This document shows positions 47,753 to 57,104 of a DNA stretch of 64,000 nucleotides, piece by piece. The stretch comes from G963666895 sp963666895 (GTDB taxonomy: Bacteria; Desulfobacterota; Desulfovibrionia; Desulfovibrionales; Desulfovibrionaceae): assembly GCA_963666895.2 (NCBI GenBank), contig CAXXNS010000001.1:186001-250000 (forward strand), read 5' to 3'. A program made the translations under genes and the position numbers. Under the pieces are notes generated by a model. That model saw nothing but the letters and a program-made list of their open reading frames with translations. It made no database searches and was not told where the DNA came from. Within the stretch, counting starts at the first letter, position 1. Every line of letters begins with the position of its first letter.

Positions 47753-50359
47753 ATGGACATCCTAGCAGAGATCATCGACTGGGCCGAAGACAAGTTAGAC
47801 TACTGGGAGAAGTATCTCCTGTGCGAAATACTCTCAGGTCGCGATATTGACGAGGCAACGATAAAAAAAGCTGAACGCTTCCTTTTAGAGCAGGCTGGCC
47901 TCAAAAAGGAGTCTGACCATCCAGAACTAGAATATCCAACCCATGTAGAAGACGACCGTCCGAAAGGCCACCTCACCAAAATATCGGGCACTAAGCACAT
48001 AAACCGTCTAGAAAACGATCAACATATTGAATTTAGCCCAAGCCTTACCATTTGTTTTGGTGAGAATGGTTCTGGGAAATCTGGATATGCTCGCGTACTT
48101 GGTTGTGCTGGAGTCAGCAAAGGGGACAATAAAGTCCTCCCCGATGTGACCGATGAAGCATGTTACCTTGAAAAGCCCACACTGACTATCCACTATCAGG
48201 AACACTCCGGGCCACTCCACCAGATCGCATATGACTGTAGCTCTTCTTTGCCAGAACTCTCATGGATTAGAGCTTTTGACGCGATGAGTGTAAAGACACA
48301 CCTGGGCACGAATGACTTTACATTAGAACCAGCCGGGCTTTGGTGTTTAAGCAGACTGGCTGAGCTGACTGACCAAGTCAGGGAAAAATGTCGAGAAAGG
48401 ATACAAACATATCGCACGGAAAAACAATTCAGCAGTAGATTTGATGATAAAGAGACTGACATTGCCAAAATGGTCGACAATCTTACTTCAGAATCAAACT
48501 TACAAGAAATCACCCAGGCTACACGGCTAACCGCATCCCAAAGCAAAAATCTTATTGCCCTCCCAGGAAAAATCTCTAAACTCCGAAAGGGTGACCATAA
48601 AAAGCTCATTTCCGGGTTGGATGAAAGCATACAAACGATTCAAGCTTTTAATGATTCGCTCGTTCAAGCACGCGATTCTTTGCTTCAAGCCGTTCCTACT
48701 TGCAAACACGCCCTTTCCCTTGTCGCTGAGGCTGAAGAAGCCGTGAAAGCTGTTGGGATAGATCAGTTCCAAACTGACTATTTCAAATCTGTTGGCTCAG
48801 CTGCATGGTTACAATTTATCCGTGCCGCCCATGATGTAGCAATAGAGGAAAGCGATGACGAGCAATATCCCAGCAAAACAGACAAATGCATCTTGTGCAA
48901 TCAAGCTTTATCTGAAGAAGCAGCAGAGCGGATGGCTCTCTTGTGGACTTTCATTCAAGGCGAATCTCAAAATCGTCTTGAGGCTTTTAAGCAAGCACTC
49001 GCAGACCTCATAACCTATTTCCAAAACATAAACATCCCAATTTTTGACGAGACAACAGTCGCCTACAGCATAGTCAAAAACAGAATCCCTGATGAAATCG
49101 AGCCAATAGAAAGCTTTCTCGAATGCTGTGCAACGGTCAAAGAACAATCGCTCTCCATTCTGTCTGGAAACACACCATCCAGCCATGGTAGCATTGGCTT
49201 ACCTATCCAGCTGAGTGCCTTGCTTCAAGATTTGGCAAAAGAAAAAGAGCAATTCGAAAAAACCGACACAGACAAGCTACTCTCTGAAATGGAGAAGGAA
49301 CTTGCCCTATTAAGGAGCAAGGAGACTCTCAAAATCCTCGCAGGAGATGTGCTTAAACATATTGTTGGCTTAAAAAAAGCAACCCGCCTCGAACAGAGTC
49401 TTGGCACAACAGGGAAGATCACAAGACAAAGCGGCAAACTATTTGATGATCTGGTTGCTAGGGGTTATGTTGATCTATTCAGAAGATACCTTGCCTGCTT
49501 TGATCGGGAGCTAAAGGTCGATGTTAATTACAAGAGCCGGAAAATCGATGGAAAAATATTTAAAGCACGTGAACTTCACATAAGCAACCTAAGCAAATCA
49601 GCGAAAGCCGATAAGGTTCGGACAGAACACGTACTAAGCGAAGGCGAGAAAAGAGCCGTCACAATCGCCGACTTCATCTCTGAATCCATGCTCGATGATA
49701 ACTGTTGCTGTGTTGTCTACGATGACCCTGTCACGTCCTTGGATCATCACTGGAAAGAAAGCATGGCATACGCCTTGGCAGAGCAATCCATCCACAAACA
49801 AGTCATCGTCTTCACTCACGACTTGCCATTTCTTTCAGAGCTATTCCAGGCTGTTGAAGAAATCGGGGTTGAAATGAGAAATCATTGGATTGAAGGCAGG
49901 TCAAAACCAGGCCTAGTATTTAATGACAACAGCCCCGGTTGCGTTGAAGACTTTTACAACAATACCAATATGGTAGACAAGTGGATCGCCAAGACTGAAA
50001 CTGCCCCACCTGCGGAACATGAACATTACGTCCGATCAGGTTTTGCAGCACTTCGATCATGCTATGAATGGCTAATCATTAAAAAAATACTCGGTGGAGT
50101 GGTAAAACGTTTCAAAGTGCAAATCGTCCCAAGTGCTTTGAGTGAGGTCGTTTGTCCGCCTGAATTAGCTAAACAAGTCATGGCCAAACATCATGAGATA
50201 TCAGCCTTTATTGAAGGCCATCTTCCAAGTGATGAATCCCAAGCAATCCCAGCAAAACTTGATCGACTCCTGGAAGAAAAGAAAGAATTTGAACGCATTA
50301 ATGGCGACATCAACAAACTAAGAAAGGATCGTCGCGAGGCATTTGCGAAACTATCCTAA
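47753..50359 (+). CDS. SMC-like ATPase with zinc-hook motif (RloC/PrrC-like), putative defence protein
   Basis: The 868-residue protein has a helical N-terminus (DILAEIIDWAEDKLDYWEKY), Walker A GENGSGKS at 103-110, a long helical middle broken by a CILC zinc-hook-type pair (C379, C382), an ABC signature LSEGEKRA near 629, Walker B VVYDDPVTSLD at 654-664 and the H-loop H689 (FTHDLP). This is the RloC/COG4694-AAA_13 plan; RloC and PrrC are anticodon nucleases linked to restriction systems. The C-terminal 120 residues contain R768-x3-E772 and H813/H814, reminiscent of but not proof of the PrrC R-x3-E...H triad. ATG 47753 is used; a TTG two codons earlier is possible. The small TraB-like gene follows after 17 bases, and a type I RM operon is convergent. 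Confidence 0.8.
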   Translation: MDILAEIIDWAEDKLDYWEKYLLCEILSGRDIDEATIKKAERFLLEQAGLKKESDHPELEYPTHVEDDRPKGHLTKISGTKHINRLENDQHIEFSPSLTICFGENGSGKSGYARVLGCAGVSKGDNKVLPDVTDEACYLEKPTLTIHYQEHSGPLHQIAYDCSSSLPELSWIRAFDAMSVKTHLGTNDFTLEPAGLWCLSRLAELTDQVREKCRERIQTYRTEKQFSSRFDDKETDIAKMVDNLTSESNLQEITQATRLTASQSKNLIALPGKISKLRKGDHKKLISGLDESIQTIQAFNDSLVQARDSLLQAVPTCKHALSLVAEAEEAVKAVGIDQFQTDYFKSVGSAAWLQFIRAAHDVAIEESDDEQYPSKTDKCILCNQALSEEAAERMALLWTFIQGESQNRLEAFKQALADLITYFQNINIPIFDETTVAYSIVKNRIPDEIEPIESFLECCATVKEQSLSILSGNTPSSHGSIGLPIQLSALLQDLAKEKEQFEKTDTDKLLSEMEKELALLRSKETLKILAGDVLKHIVGLKKATRLEQSLGTTGKITRQSGKLFDDLVARGYVDLFRRYLACFDRELKVDVNYKSRKIDGKIFKARELHISNLSKSAKADKVRTEHVLSEGEKRAVTIADFISESMLDDNCCCVVYDDPVTSLDHHWKESMAYALAEQSIHKQVIVFTHDLPFLSELFQAVEEIGVEMRNHWIEGRSKPGLVFNDNSPGCVEDFYNNTNMVDKWIAKTETAPPAEHEHYVRSGFAALRSCYEWLIIKKILGGVVKRFKVQIVPSALSEVVCPPELAKQVMAKHHEISAFIEGHLPSDESQAIPAKLDRLLEEKKEFERINGDINKLRKDRREAFAKLS

Positions 50360-50376
50360 ACAGAAAGCAGGTAATA

Positions 50377-50883
50377 GTGATCTATCTATTTGGCATATGG
50401 CACAACTACCAATGTTACGGTGAAGGCAATGACGACAAGGCCGATCTGCTCAAGGGAGCTGTTGAAAAAGCAATCGACGACTATGATATCGAAGTCATCG
50501 CCGAAGAATTCAACGAAGATTCTTTCAATAATCCTGACAATTCAACAACAGTTTTACAGTCAGTCGAGCAAGAAAACAAAAATCTCAAACATATCTTTTG
50601 TGAAATGAGTGCAAGTGAGCGGAGTGAAAACAAAATCCCAAATCGCAATCAAATTACCCATGATTTGTTCATGAACGATGAGGAGGCAACTGAGGAAGCC
50701 ATTAAAGAGGAAGAAAGAAAATACTACCCCCAAAGGGAGGCATATTGGTTTTCTATCCTCAGCGACTACACGGACTATAACGTATTGTTCTTGTGTGGTG
50801 CAGATCACATACCCAGTTTTGAGACACTTCTAGACGAAGAAAGCGTTGACAATGAAGTTCTTGAAGTGGAATTCGATAGCTAG
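50377..50883 (+). CDS. Small protein with TraB/TIKI-like motifs, partner of the ATPase gene
   Basis: The 168-residue protein starts at GTG 50377, with AGG eight bases upstream. Four short motifs in order resemble the TraB/GumN/TIKI hydrolase fold: G6-x2-H9 (LFGIWHNYQ), a Glu pair after a strand (IEVIAEEF, E43/E44), R120 in REAYWFSIL, and G141-x2-H144 (NVLFLCGADHIPSF). The centre is acidic (NDEEATEEAIKEEERK). No signal peptide, so it is cytoplasmic. It follows the SMC-like ATPase closely and ends 50 bases before the convergent hsdR. The fold call is from motif pattern only; it could be an effector or antitoxin-like partner of the ATPase. Confidence 0.55.
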   Translation: MIYLFGIWHNYQCYGEGNDDKADLLKGAVEKAIDDYDIEVIAEEFNEDSFNNPDNSTTVLQSVEQENKNLKHIFCEMSASERSENKIPNRNQITHDLFMNDEEATEEAIKEEERKYYPQREAYWFSILSDYTDYNVLFLCGADHIPSFETLLDEESVDNEVLEVEFDS

Positions 50884-50933
50884 CAGAACAATATAGCACC
50901 CTGCTCACCTCGGATATATTCGTAGCAACTTTT

Positions 50934-53348
50934 TTACGAGTACAACCCCTCCTGGAATCCCACGAACACATCTCGAATATCATTCACGCTGCCAAGTACA
51001 CCAACAGCATCGCGAACAGATTGGTATTTCAACTCCAGTAAATCGGGCAGCTTTTCTTGATCAAGCTCGCTGACACCTTGGTCGACATAGTGCCCCAGCA
51101 CGAAATCAAGGAACTCTTGTTGCGGGTCAGGGTACTTATCCAAGATAGCTTCTCTGCGGCTTTCAACACGCTCCAGACGGGTGATGGGGGCGATGGTGAA
51201 GGCGATGTACGCCAGCACGTCGAAAAGATCGCTCTCTGGGGCGTCTATGACCTTTTTCAGTTCATTTAGCTGCTCAGGGCCGAATCCCTTCTCTTCGAGG
51301 CCGGAGAGGAGCTTTTTGCGTGTGTCGGGTTTGCTCCACAGGATGCGGAGTTCGTCTTCGTCTCGGAAGAAGTCTGGCAGCTCGCCGTAAAGCTCTTCGA
51401 TGAACTGGGTTGACGAGACGGGCTTGCCGTCAGGGCTCCAGAACGAAGTCATCATCATATGCTGAATGCTTCGCGCTTTGCCGTCTGCCAGCTTGACCTT
51501 CACTTTGATTTTCTTCTGACAGATACACTTGATTTCACCGCATACCGGACAAGGTAGAGGCTCTTTCACGCACTCGCAGGGCAGCTTGCCGCAGACCTTG
51601 CAAGGTTCAGGCGGTGTGATCGCGCATGTGCAAGGGTAGTTGCCGCACCGAGGGCAGTCTTCTGGATCAGCAGGCTCGCCATCCCATTCCGGGTCTTCGA
51701 AGTTTTTGTATGCTTCAACAAAGTCGTAAATGGTGAAGTAATCCTTGCCGTCGAACAACCGAGTTCCACGCCCTACGATCTGCTTGAACTCGATCATATT
51801 GTTGACCGGACGCAGGAGCACGATATTGCGGACGTTACGAGCATCCACACCGGTTGAAAGCTTTTGCGAGGTCGTGAGGATCGTCGGGATCGTCTTCTCG
51901 TTATCCTGGAAGATGCGCAGGAAACGCTCCCCTTCGGCTCCGTCATTGGCAGCCACACGAACGCAGTAGTTGGGGTCGGTCGACGTCTTGAGCTGGTTGA
52001 TGCAATCCCTGATCATCAAAGCATGTCGCTGCGTGGCGCAAAACACCAAGGTCTTCTGGCTTTGGTCGATCTGGCTCATGAAGATTTCGACACGCTTTCG
52101 CTCCCGTTCGGGGATTTCAATGACGCGGTTGAAATCATTCTCATCGTACCGTTTACCAGCCTCGATCTCGCCTTCAAGAACTTCATCGTCAGGGGTGTAA
52201 ATATAGTCGTCCAACGTGGTGGCTATCTGCTTGACTTTGAACGGCGTCAGGAAGCCATCGTTGACGCCTTCCTTGAGCGAATACACATACACCGGCTCAC
52301 CGAAGTAAGCATAGGTATCCACATTGCCCTTTCGCTTGGGGGTTGCGGTCAAGCCGAGTTGCACGGCTGGTGCAAAGTAGTCCAAAATCCCGCGCCAGTT
52401 ACTTTCGTCATTTGCTCCACCGCGATGGCACTCATCGATGATGATGAAATCGAAGAAGTCTGGCGGATACTCGCCAAAGTTAGGCGCGGGGTCACCGTTC
52501 TCGTCCGTACCGCTCATGAAGGTCTGAAAGATGGTGAAGAATATACTGGCGTTTTTGGGCACACGTCCCTGCTTTCTGATTTCATCCGGTGAAATCCTGG
52601 CCAGGGCATCTTCGGGGAAGGCTGAAAAAGAGTTATACGCTTGATCGGCGAGTATGTTTCTATCTGCAAGGAAGAGAACGCGCGGCCTGCGGGAGGGCTC
52701 GGTGCCGTTTCGCCAGTCCGTGAGATTCCATTTACTATGAAAAAGCTTCCAGGCCATCTGGAAGCCGATGCACGTCTTGCCCGTTCCAGTGGCGAGTGTG
52801 AGCAGGATACGGTCTTCGCCGTCCGCTATGGCTTCGAGTGCTGCGCTTATGGCATTGTGCTGGTAGTATCGGGCCTGCCAACTACCGCCTTTGTCCTCGA
52901 AGGGGATGGCAGCAAAACGGTCGCGCCATTCATTCTGAATAGCAAAGGTCTCACCCCAAAGCTCGTCTGGGGTCGGATAACTGGTGACGTAGCCCTCGGC
53001 CCCGGTCTCCATGTCGATTCGGTAGATGCCCTTGCCGTTGGTCGAGTAAGCAAATCGCGTCTTCAGCTTCGCGGCATACCGCTTGGCCTGGCCCACGCCT
53101 TCGGTATCGGGCAGGCTCTCCTTCTTGGCCTCAATCACAGCCAATTTGTGACCTTTGTAGACAAGGACGTAATCCGCAATATCCTGCTTGCTCTTTCGTC
53201 CGCCGCCAAGGAGTCGGCCATTGGTGATGACTTCGCGTCCAATTCGACTGCCATCCACTTTACCCCAACCAGCATCAGCAAGAGCCGGGTCTATGAGTTC
53301 AGCACGAGTTTCCGCTTCGTTCACTTTGGACAGCCTTTCTGTGGTCAA
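50934..53348 (-). CDS. hsdR: Type I restriction enzyme R subunit HsdR
   Basis: The 804-residue motor/nuclease subunit has an N-terminal nuclease domain (D.ADYVLVYKGHKLAVIEAKKE), a superfamily 2 helicase (Walker A ATGTGKT near 190, DECHRGG near 307, VGRGTRLF motif VI) and a C-terminal helical part. An unusual Cys-rich stretch at about 560-615 has four pairs of the type C-x2-C-x4-C-x-C (CPRCGNYPCTC, CKVCGKLPCEC, CPVCGEIKCIC), probably zinc ribbons. The start is TTG 53348, overlapping the upstream stop (TTGA), with TGAGG nine bases before. It is the last gene of the leftward operon. Confidence 0.92.
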   Translation of the reverse strand: MTTERLSKVNEAETRAELIDPALADAGWGKVDGSRIGREVITNGRLLGGGRKSKQDIADYVLVYKGHKLAVIEAKKESLPDTEGVGQAKRYAAKLKTRFAYSTNGKGIYRIDMETGAEGYVTSYPTPDELWGETFAIQNEWRDRFAAIPFEDKGGSWQARYYQHNAISAALEAIADGEDRILLTLATGTGKTCIGFQMAWKLFHSKWNLTDWRNGTEPSRRPRVLFLADRNILADQAYNSFSAFPEDALARISPDEIRKQGRVPKNASIFFTIFQTFMSGTDENGDPAPNFGEYPPDFFDFIIIDECHRGGANDESNWRGILDYFAPAVQLGLTATPKRKGNVDTYAYFGEPVYVYSLKEGVNDGFLTPFKVKQIATTLDDYIYTPDDEVLEGEIEAGKRYDENDFNRVIEIPERERKRVEIFMSQIDQSQKTLVFCATQRHALMIRDCINQLKTSTDPNYCVRVAANDGAEGERFLRIFQDNEKTIPTILTTSQKLSTGVDARNVRNIVLLRPVNNMIEFKQIVGRGTRLFDGKDYFTIYDFVEAYKNFEDPEWDGEPADPEDCPRCGNYPCTCAITPPEPCKVCGKLPCECVKEPLPCPVCGEIKCICQKKIKVKVKLADGKARSIQHMMMTSFWSPDGKPVSSTQFIEELYGELPDFFRDEDELRILWSKPDTRKKLLSGLEEKGFGPEQLNELKKVIDAPESDLFDVLAYIAFTIAPITRLERVESRREAILDKYPDPQQEFLDFVLGHYVDQGVSELDQEKLPDLLELKYQSVRDAVGVLGSVNDIRDVFVGFQEGLYS

Positions 53349-54385
53349 CGACCACGCCTCATCTTTTGGATATATGCGTTAATCCATTCTTCATCCAACT
53401 CAAGTCGCACTTGACGGCGAACGCCCCCAATAACTCCAGATAAACTGATAAATGAGAAGTGTCTTTGCTTGATAGTTGCGATCTTTTCAGGGTCGCCACC
53501 GGCATCTGAGACAAGAGCTGCAATTTGATCGGGCAAGTCAAATTCAAGTCTAAACCAATTAGGATCGCCCTCACGAGCATGAAGAGGAACGAAAGACCAA
53601 TGAAGGCTTTCCCTGCCATATACCCGGCACTGCAGGACGTCATTTGAGTTAAATAAATCCGCCGGTAGTGGCTGCCTAGAAAGGAGATGCATAGGCCATT
53701 TCCCTTGCAACATTCCGAAGTAGGATCCTTTGATGAGAGCAAGTGAAGACGTGATATTTCCATACATGTAAGCAATCCCATCTTCAGTTAGAGGAGATTC
53801 ATGCCTGTAAACGTCTTCGGTGAATCTACGAAAGTGCTCACGTAATTTACTACTAATCCCTTGTTCCGCTAAAGCTCCATTATGAAAGTGCTCTTCCTTC
53901 AACCCCAACATACCTTGGATAATCGGCTGAAAGAGGCCAACTTTCGCATATTGAATTAAAAAGATTTGGTGGGCAATCGCATATCGCTCAGCATTTTTTG
54001 AGTAGCCGCTTGTAGAAAAGACTGCGCTATGATAATTATAGCGTTGAACCTTAACTTCTTCTCCATCTGGCTGAATCGTAAAATAGTTCTCAGAGATATC
54101 CTTGAGCACACCGACGGCGTTTCGGACGATCTCAATACCAACCCTTGATCTTTCATAACACTTCGCTTCAACCATGAGCCTCAACGGGAACATAAAAGCA
54201 GGCGTGTGATCGAAAGCAGCTAAAGCATCGATTTGATGCCACTCGCCTCGCCCTTGAACTTCGAGCCCAGAATGTCCCGCACGGGTACCAGGGTCGCCCG
54301 CTTTCACAACACTGTATCCAACCATTCTAAGGAGATGCAAAACGATCTCTTCAAGAAGGATTCCGCGGACTGCTCCTATCTTCAT
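53345..54385 (-). CDS. Putative PD-(D/E)XK (Mrr-like) nuclease in the RM operon
   Basis: The 346-residue protein has a restriction-endonuclease-like core at the N-terminus: helix VRGILLEEIVLHLLRMVGY, then D53 (HQIDALAAF), and E73-x-K75 (LMVEAKCYERSRVGIEIVRN), the D...ExK signature and following helix of Mrr/PD-(D/E)XK enzymes. The remaining 230 residues have no recognised domain. Its stop overlaps the hsdR start by four bases, so it is made with HsdR. It could be an additional nuclease or an RM-associated specificity factor. Confidence 0.65.
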   Translation of the reverse strand: MKIGAVRGILLEEIVLHLLRMVGYSVVKAGDPGTRAGHSGLEVQGRGEWHQIDALAAFDHTPAFMFPLRLMVEAKCYERSRVGIEIVRNAVGVLKDISENYFTIQPDGEEVKVQRYNYHSAVFSTSGYSKNAERYAIAHQIFLIQYAKVGLFQPIIQGMLGLKEEHFHNGALAEQGISSKLREHFRRFTEDVYRHESPLTEDGIAYMYGNITSSLALIKGSYFGMLQGKWPMHLLSRQPLPADLFNSNDVLQCRVYGRESLHWSFVPLHAREGDPNWFRLEFDLPDQIAALVSDAGGDPEKIATIKQRHFSFISLSGVIGGVRRQVRLELDEEWINAYIQKMRRGR

Positions 54386-54404
54386 TTCAGATCACCAATT
54401 CCTC

Positions 54405-54893
54405 TTAGCGCGTATCAACTTGTCGCTCGTCCGGGTCTTCGTCGCGGATGCGGTCAAAGTTGTCAGCCAGATACTTTTCAAACTGTGGATGCACATGTTC
54501 GGCCTTGGCCTTGGTATTTCTACCATTGAACCAGATGGAGCGTACCCCGGCATTCTTTCCTGTTTTGTTCTGACAGGACTCCTGAATAAATTCCTTAGAG
54601 GACATTATCCACATTTTTTCCATGCGTTCCGAGTAGAAGACAAACCAATAATTAGGACGCTCCTCGTGCCGAAGGGCTGCGAAGAGTGCGGCATCACCAA
54701 ACTTCACGTCTTTGGAGCGTGCCTTTATCTGCACCTCGACAAAGCGACCATCCGGACGCTTGACCACAGCGTCAATGGCATCGTCATCGACCAGCGGCAT
54801 ATAGACGTCCAGCCCCTGCTTGAGCATCAGGCCGACGATGTAGTATTCGATCCGCTTGCCGAATGCGGCACTATGTCGAAAGCTGTGCGCCAT
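54405..54893 (-). CDS. Putative PD-(D/E)XK-fold protein (DUF4365-like)
   Basis: The 162-residue protein begins with a helix (AFGKRIEYYIVGLMLKQG) and has D..D...K...EVQIKAR (DDAIDAVVKRPDGRFVEVQIKAR), the D-ExK-like core of resolvase/DUF4365 nucleases, with Q-I-K in the last part. A Shine-Dalgarno AAGGA lies five bases before the ATG. It lies between the hsdS-tail remnant and the Mrr-like gene, same strand, 19 bases before the latter. Function unknown; nuclease fold likely. Confidence 0.55.
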   Translation of the reverse strand: MAHSFRHSAAFGKRIEYYIVGLMLKQGLDVYMPLVDDDAIDAVVKRPDGRFVEVQIKARSKDVKFGDAALFAALRHEERPNYWFVFYSERMEKMWIMSSKEFIQESCQNKTGKNAGVRSIWFNGRNTKAKAEHVHPQFEKYLADNFDRIRDEDPDERQVDTR

Positions 54894-54904
54894 TTTATCC
54901 TTCC

Positions 54905-55021
54905 TCAGTTCACCAGTTCCGCATAATCCTTATCGGCATTGAGTTCACCGATAAATGCATCTTGTAGAATGGATTGCTTGAGTTCGGCACGGGTTTCTGT
55001 TTCTTTGCGGTCAAATGTCAT
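54905..55021 (-). pseudogene. hsdS 3'-end remnant (possible 38-residue ORF)
   Basis: An ATG at 55021 opens 38 codons (MTFDRKETETRAELKQSILQ then DAFIGELNADKDYAELVN). AELKQSILQDAFIGEL matches the end of the intact HsdS (AELKQAILQKAFAGEL). At DNA level 54938..54997 agrees with 55950..56009 at 43 of 60 positions. The start also echoes HsdR's N-terminus (NEAETRAEL). Most likely a decayed second hsdS tail; whether the short frame is translated is unknown. Confidence 0.6.
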
Positions 55022-55041
55022 AGCTTGTTCCAATTCCAAAT

Positions 55042-55950
55042 CTAAATACTACTCCAGCGCACTGCTGCATTTTCCAAATCAGCTTGTAATTGCTGCCCAA
55101 GAGGCGGCTGCATTTCATCCAGGAACTTACAAAGAAAATCAAGTATGGTGTTCCAGTTGCTAATAACTTGCGCATGAAATCCCACAAAGCCACTCTCCTC
55201 AGCGAATGAATGTGTAGCTACTGGGTAGAAGAACTCTAAATCCGATTGCATACTTTTAATATAGTCAGCGCCCTTGCGGTACATTTTTGCCATCTTTAAC
55301 TTGTAAGATGCGTTTTCGTGAGAGTTTTGCAGGAAACCAGCCAGCTTCATAACCTCTCGTATTCGTTCTCCTCTTTTATCTTCAAGTTCGTTGTAACGCT
55401 TCAAGTCTTCAGGGCGAATGGAACTCGGAGGAATATAAAGGGGGATTCTGTGGGCTAAAGAATGACGAAAGCTGTTTAAGTGATCACGCCATGCAGCCGT
55501 TTTACCAGTTGCAAGGTAAGCTCTCAGAGTTCCCGGAAGGGCTTTCTTCACGTTTTTACCAGGTTTCTTTTTCAAAAAAGATGATTGCCTTTTCTCGTTT
55601 TCAGACAAGTTCGTATCACCTATTTCAACACTGACCCTAGCCAGGTTCTCAAAAGCACCATACAAATGAATATAAAAAGCCTGCAAAAAAATTGCTATGT
55701 CGACTGCAACCTCTGCCCCGGACAACTTGCATGTATTGGGAGGACATATGTCATCAATACGCTCTATGCATTGGCGCATTATATTCAACCTTCTTAGGAA
55801 GCCATGCTCAATATATTCCCGAGCAACCCCATCAGCCTGAAACTTATGCAAAAGGTAGTCAGAAACGATACCAAAGGAAGGCAGAAGGCCCTCAACAGCC
55901 TTGTCCAACTTTGCGAGCATCTCATCTGAATAAAACTGGGAGTCGGTCAT
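55042..55950 (-). CDS. HEPN-like protein inside the type I RM operon
   Basis: The 302-residue, mostly helical protein has FRHSLAHRIPLYIPP, an R162-x4-H167 motif of the kind that forms the active site of HEPN ribonucleases; a Glu-bearing helix (YGAFENLARVSVEI, E101) precedes it by about 60 residues, as in the HEPN fold. No signal peptide or membrane segment. Its ATG overlaps the hsdS stop by four bases (ATGA), so it is translationally coupled to HsdS. Inferred role: RNA-cleaving abortive-infection or toxin component tied to the RM system. The HEPN call rests on one motif and helix content. Confidence 0.6.
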   Translation of the reverse strand: MTDSQFYSDEMLAKLDKAVEGLLPSFGIVSDYLLHKFQADGVAREYIEHGFLRRLNIMRQCIERIDDICPPNTCKLSGAEVAVDIAIFLQAFYIHLYGAFENLARVSVEIGDTNLSENEKRQSSFLKKKPGKNVKKALPGTLRAYLATGKTAAWRDHLNSFRHSLAHRIPLYIPPSSIRPEDLKRYNELEDKRGERIREVMKLAGFLQNSHENASYKLKMAKMYRKGADYIKSMQSDLEFFYPVATHSFAEESGFVGFHAQVISNWNTILDFLCKFLDEMQPPLGQQLQADLENAAVRWSSI

Positions 55951-57104
55951 TGAAGCTCACCGGCAAACGCCTTTTGCAGGATGGCTTGCTTAAGTTCGGC
56001 GAGGGCGTCGAGCTTTTTCGTATAGACATCTGAAAGGCGAACATGTTTTTCTGATAGAGAAGAGATCATCTCTACTACTGCTTTTTGGTCATCCAAGGAG
56101 GGGTATCTTACGGGAAGAGCTTTTATTATCCCCATATTTAGCCCAGCCATGATTGCCCCTTTCGCATTGGCAAGCAGGTACTCCCTGGCTGTCGGGTGAT
56201 ACAAAAAGTACGCATGCAGAAAACTCGGTAAACATTTGCTCTTGTCAAGGGTTATACAGCAAAGGTGCTTTGTATTAATCGCTGTTGGAATATCATCAGG
56301 GACGATGGCACACCGTCCACATGTCCCCATAATTGTGATTAAAACATCACCCGGATTGACGGTGTACCGGGATAGTTGGTCATACTTCTCTTCGGTGATG
56401 AAACGACTCTTCCCCCACCTAAATTCATTGCTCACAGCATTATCAATCCCTAATACAGCAACGCCTGAATCAACGAATTCTTTATGCAACAACTGACTGC
56501 CAAATGGTCCAGTTCGTATCGCTCCCTTCTTCTGCTGCGCCAGGTCTTCCACCTTGGCGGATCCCCAGTTTTTGTCATCGGGATCACCAAAAGCACTGAT
56601 GGCTATTGCCCTTTCAAACAACTCCCGTGCATTGGCGAGGTTCTTTTCGGTGTTGGCGATGGCTGTATCAATGCGCTCAAAGGCGTCATCCAGAATGGCG
56701 ACAATGCGCTTTTGTTCCGGGCGGGAAGACGTGATGCGAATAGATTCAGAATGAACATGGTTGCGGTTTAAAGTCGGCACGCCAGCACCGCTCGTAAACC
56801 GCTTAAGATCAAAACTTCTCAACAAATAGTATATGAACCTTGGATCGTTTCCATGGAAATCTTTCACATAAAGAGTCGTATTTAGCGGCCAACAATCATT
56901 TTCAATATAGAAAACAGAGCCAATGCTTCCGCTTCGTCCTGTTATCACACATGGCCCACTAACCTTCGCCTGTTCGTGCGTATCGATACAGCCACTTGAA
57001 CTGACGAGAGGAATGGCCCCTTTGACTCGTAATCTTTTAGGGAGATCAAAACCCCTTTGAAGAGTACAGGCATTGCCTAATACTGTGTCTTCCCAATGCG
57101 CCAT
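55947..57104 (-). CDS. hsdS: Type I RM specificity subunit HsdS
   Basis: The 385-residue protein has two target-recognition domains (VKGAIPLVSSSGCIDTHEQA and the second beginning GAIRTGPFGSQLLHKE, with VNPGDVLITIMGTCGRCAIV) separated and followed by conserved helices (RPEQKRIVAILDDAFERIDTAIANTEKN; LDDQKAVVEMISSLSEKHVRL...LAELKQAILQKAFAGEL). ATG 57104 overlaps the hsdM stop by one base; GTG 57107 is an alternative. The 3' end overlaps the HEPN-like gene and is repeated, in decayed form, at 54905..55021. Confidence 0.93.
   Translation of the reverse strand: MAHWEDTVLGNACTLQRGFDLPKRLRVKGAIPLVSSSGCIDTHEQAKVSGPCVITGRSGSIGSVFYIENDCWPLNTTLYVKDFHGNDPRFIYYLLRSFDLKRFTSGAGVPTLNRNHVHSESIRITSSRPEQKRIVAILDDAFERIDTAIANTEKNLANARELFERAIAISAFGDPDDKNWGSAKVEDLAQQKKGAIRTGPFGSQLLHKEFVDSGVAVLGIDNAVSNEFRWGKSRFITEEKYDQLSRYTVNPGDVLITIMGTCGRCAIVPDDIPTAINTKHLCCITLDKSKCLPSFLHAYFLYHPTAREYLLANAKGAIMAGLNMGIIKALPVRYPSLDDQKAVVEMISSLSEKHVRLSDVYTKKLDALAELKQAILQKAFAGELQ

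Noticed and set aside
54905..55021. Inverted hsdS fragments for phase variation
   Set aside because: The hsdS-tail copy is in the same orientation as hsdS and I found no inverted repeat within the locus, so simple inversion is not supported by what is visible.
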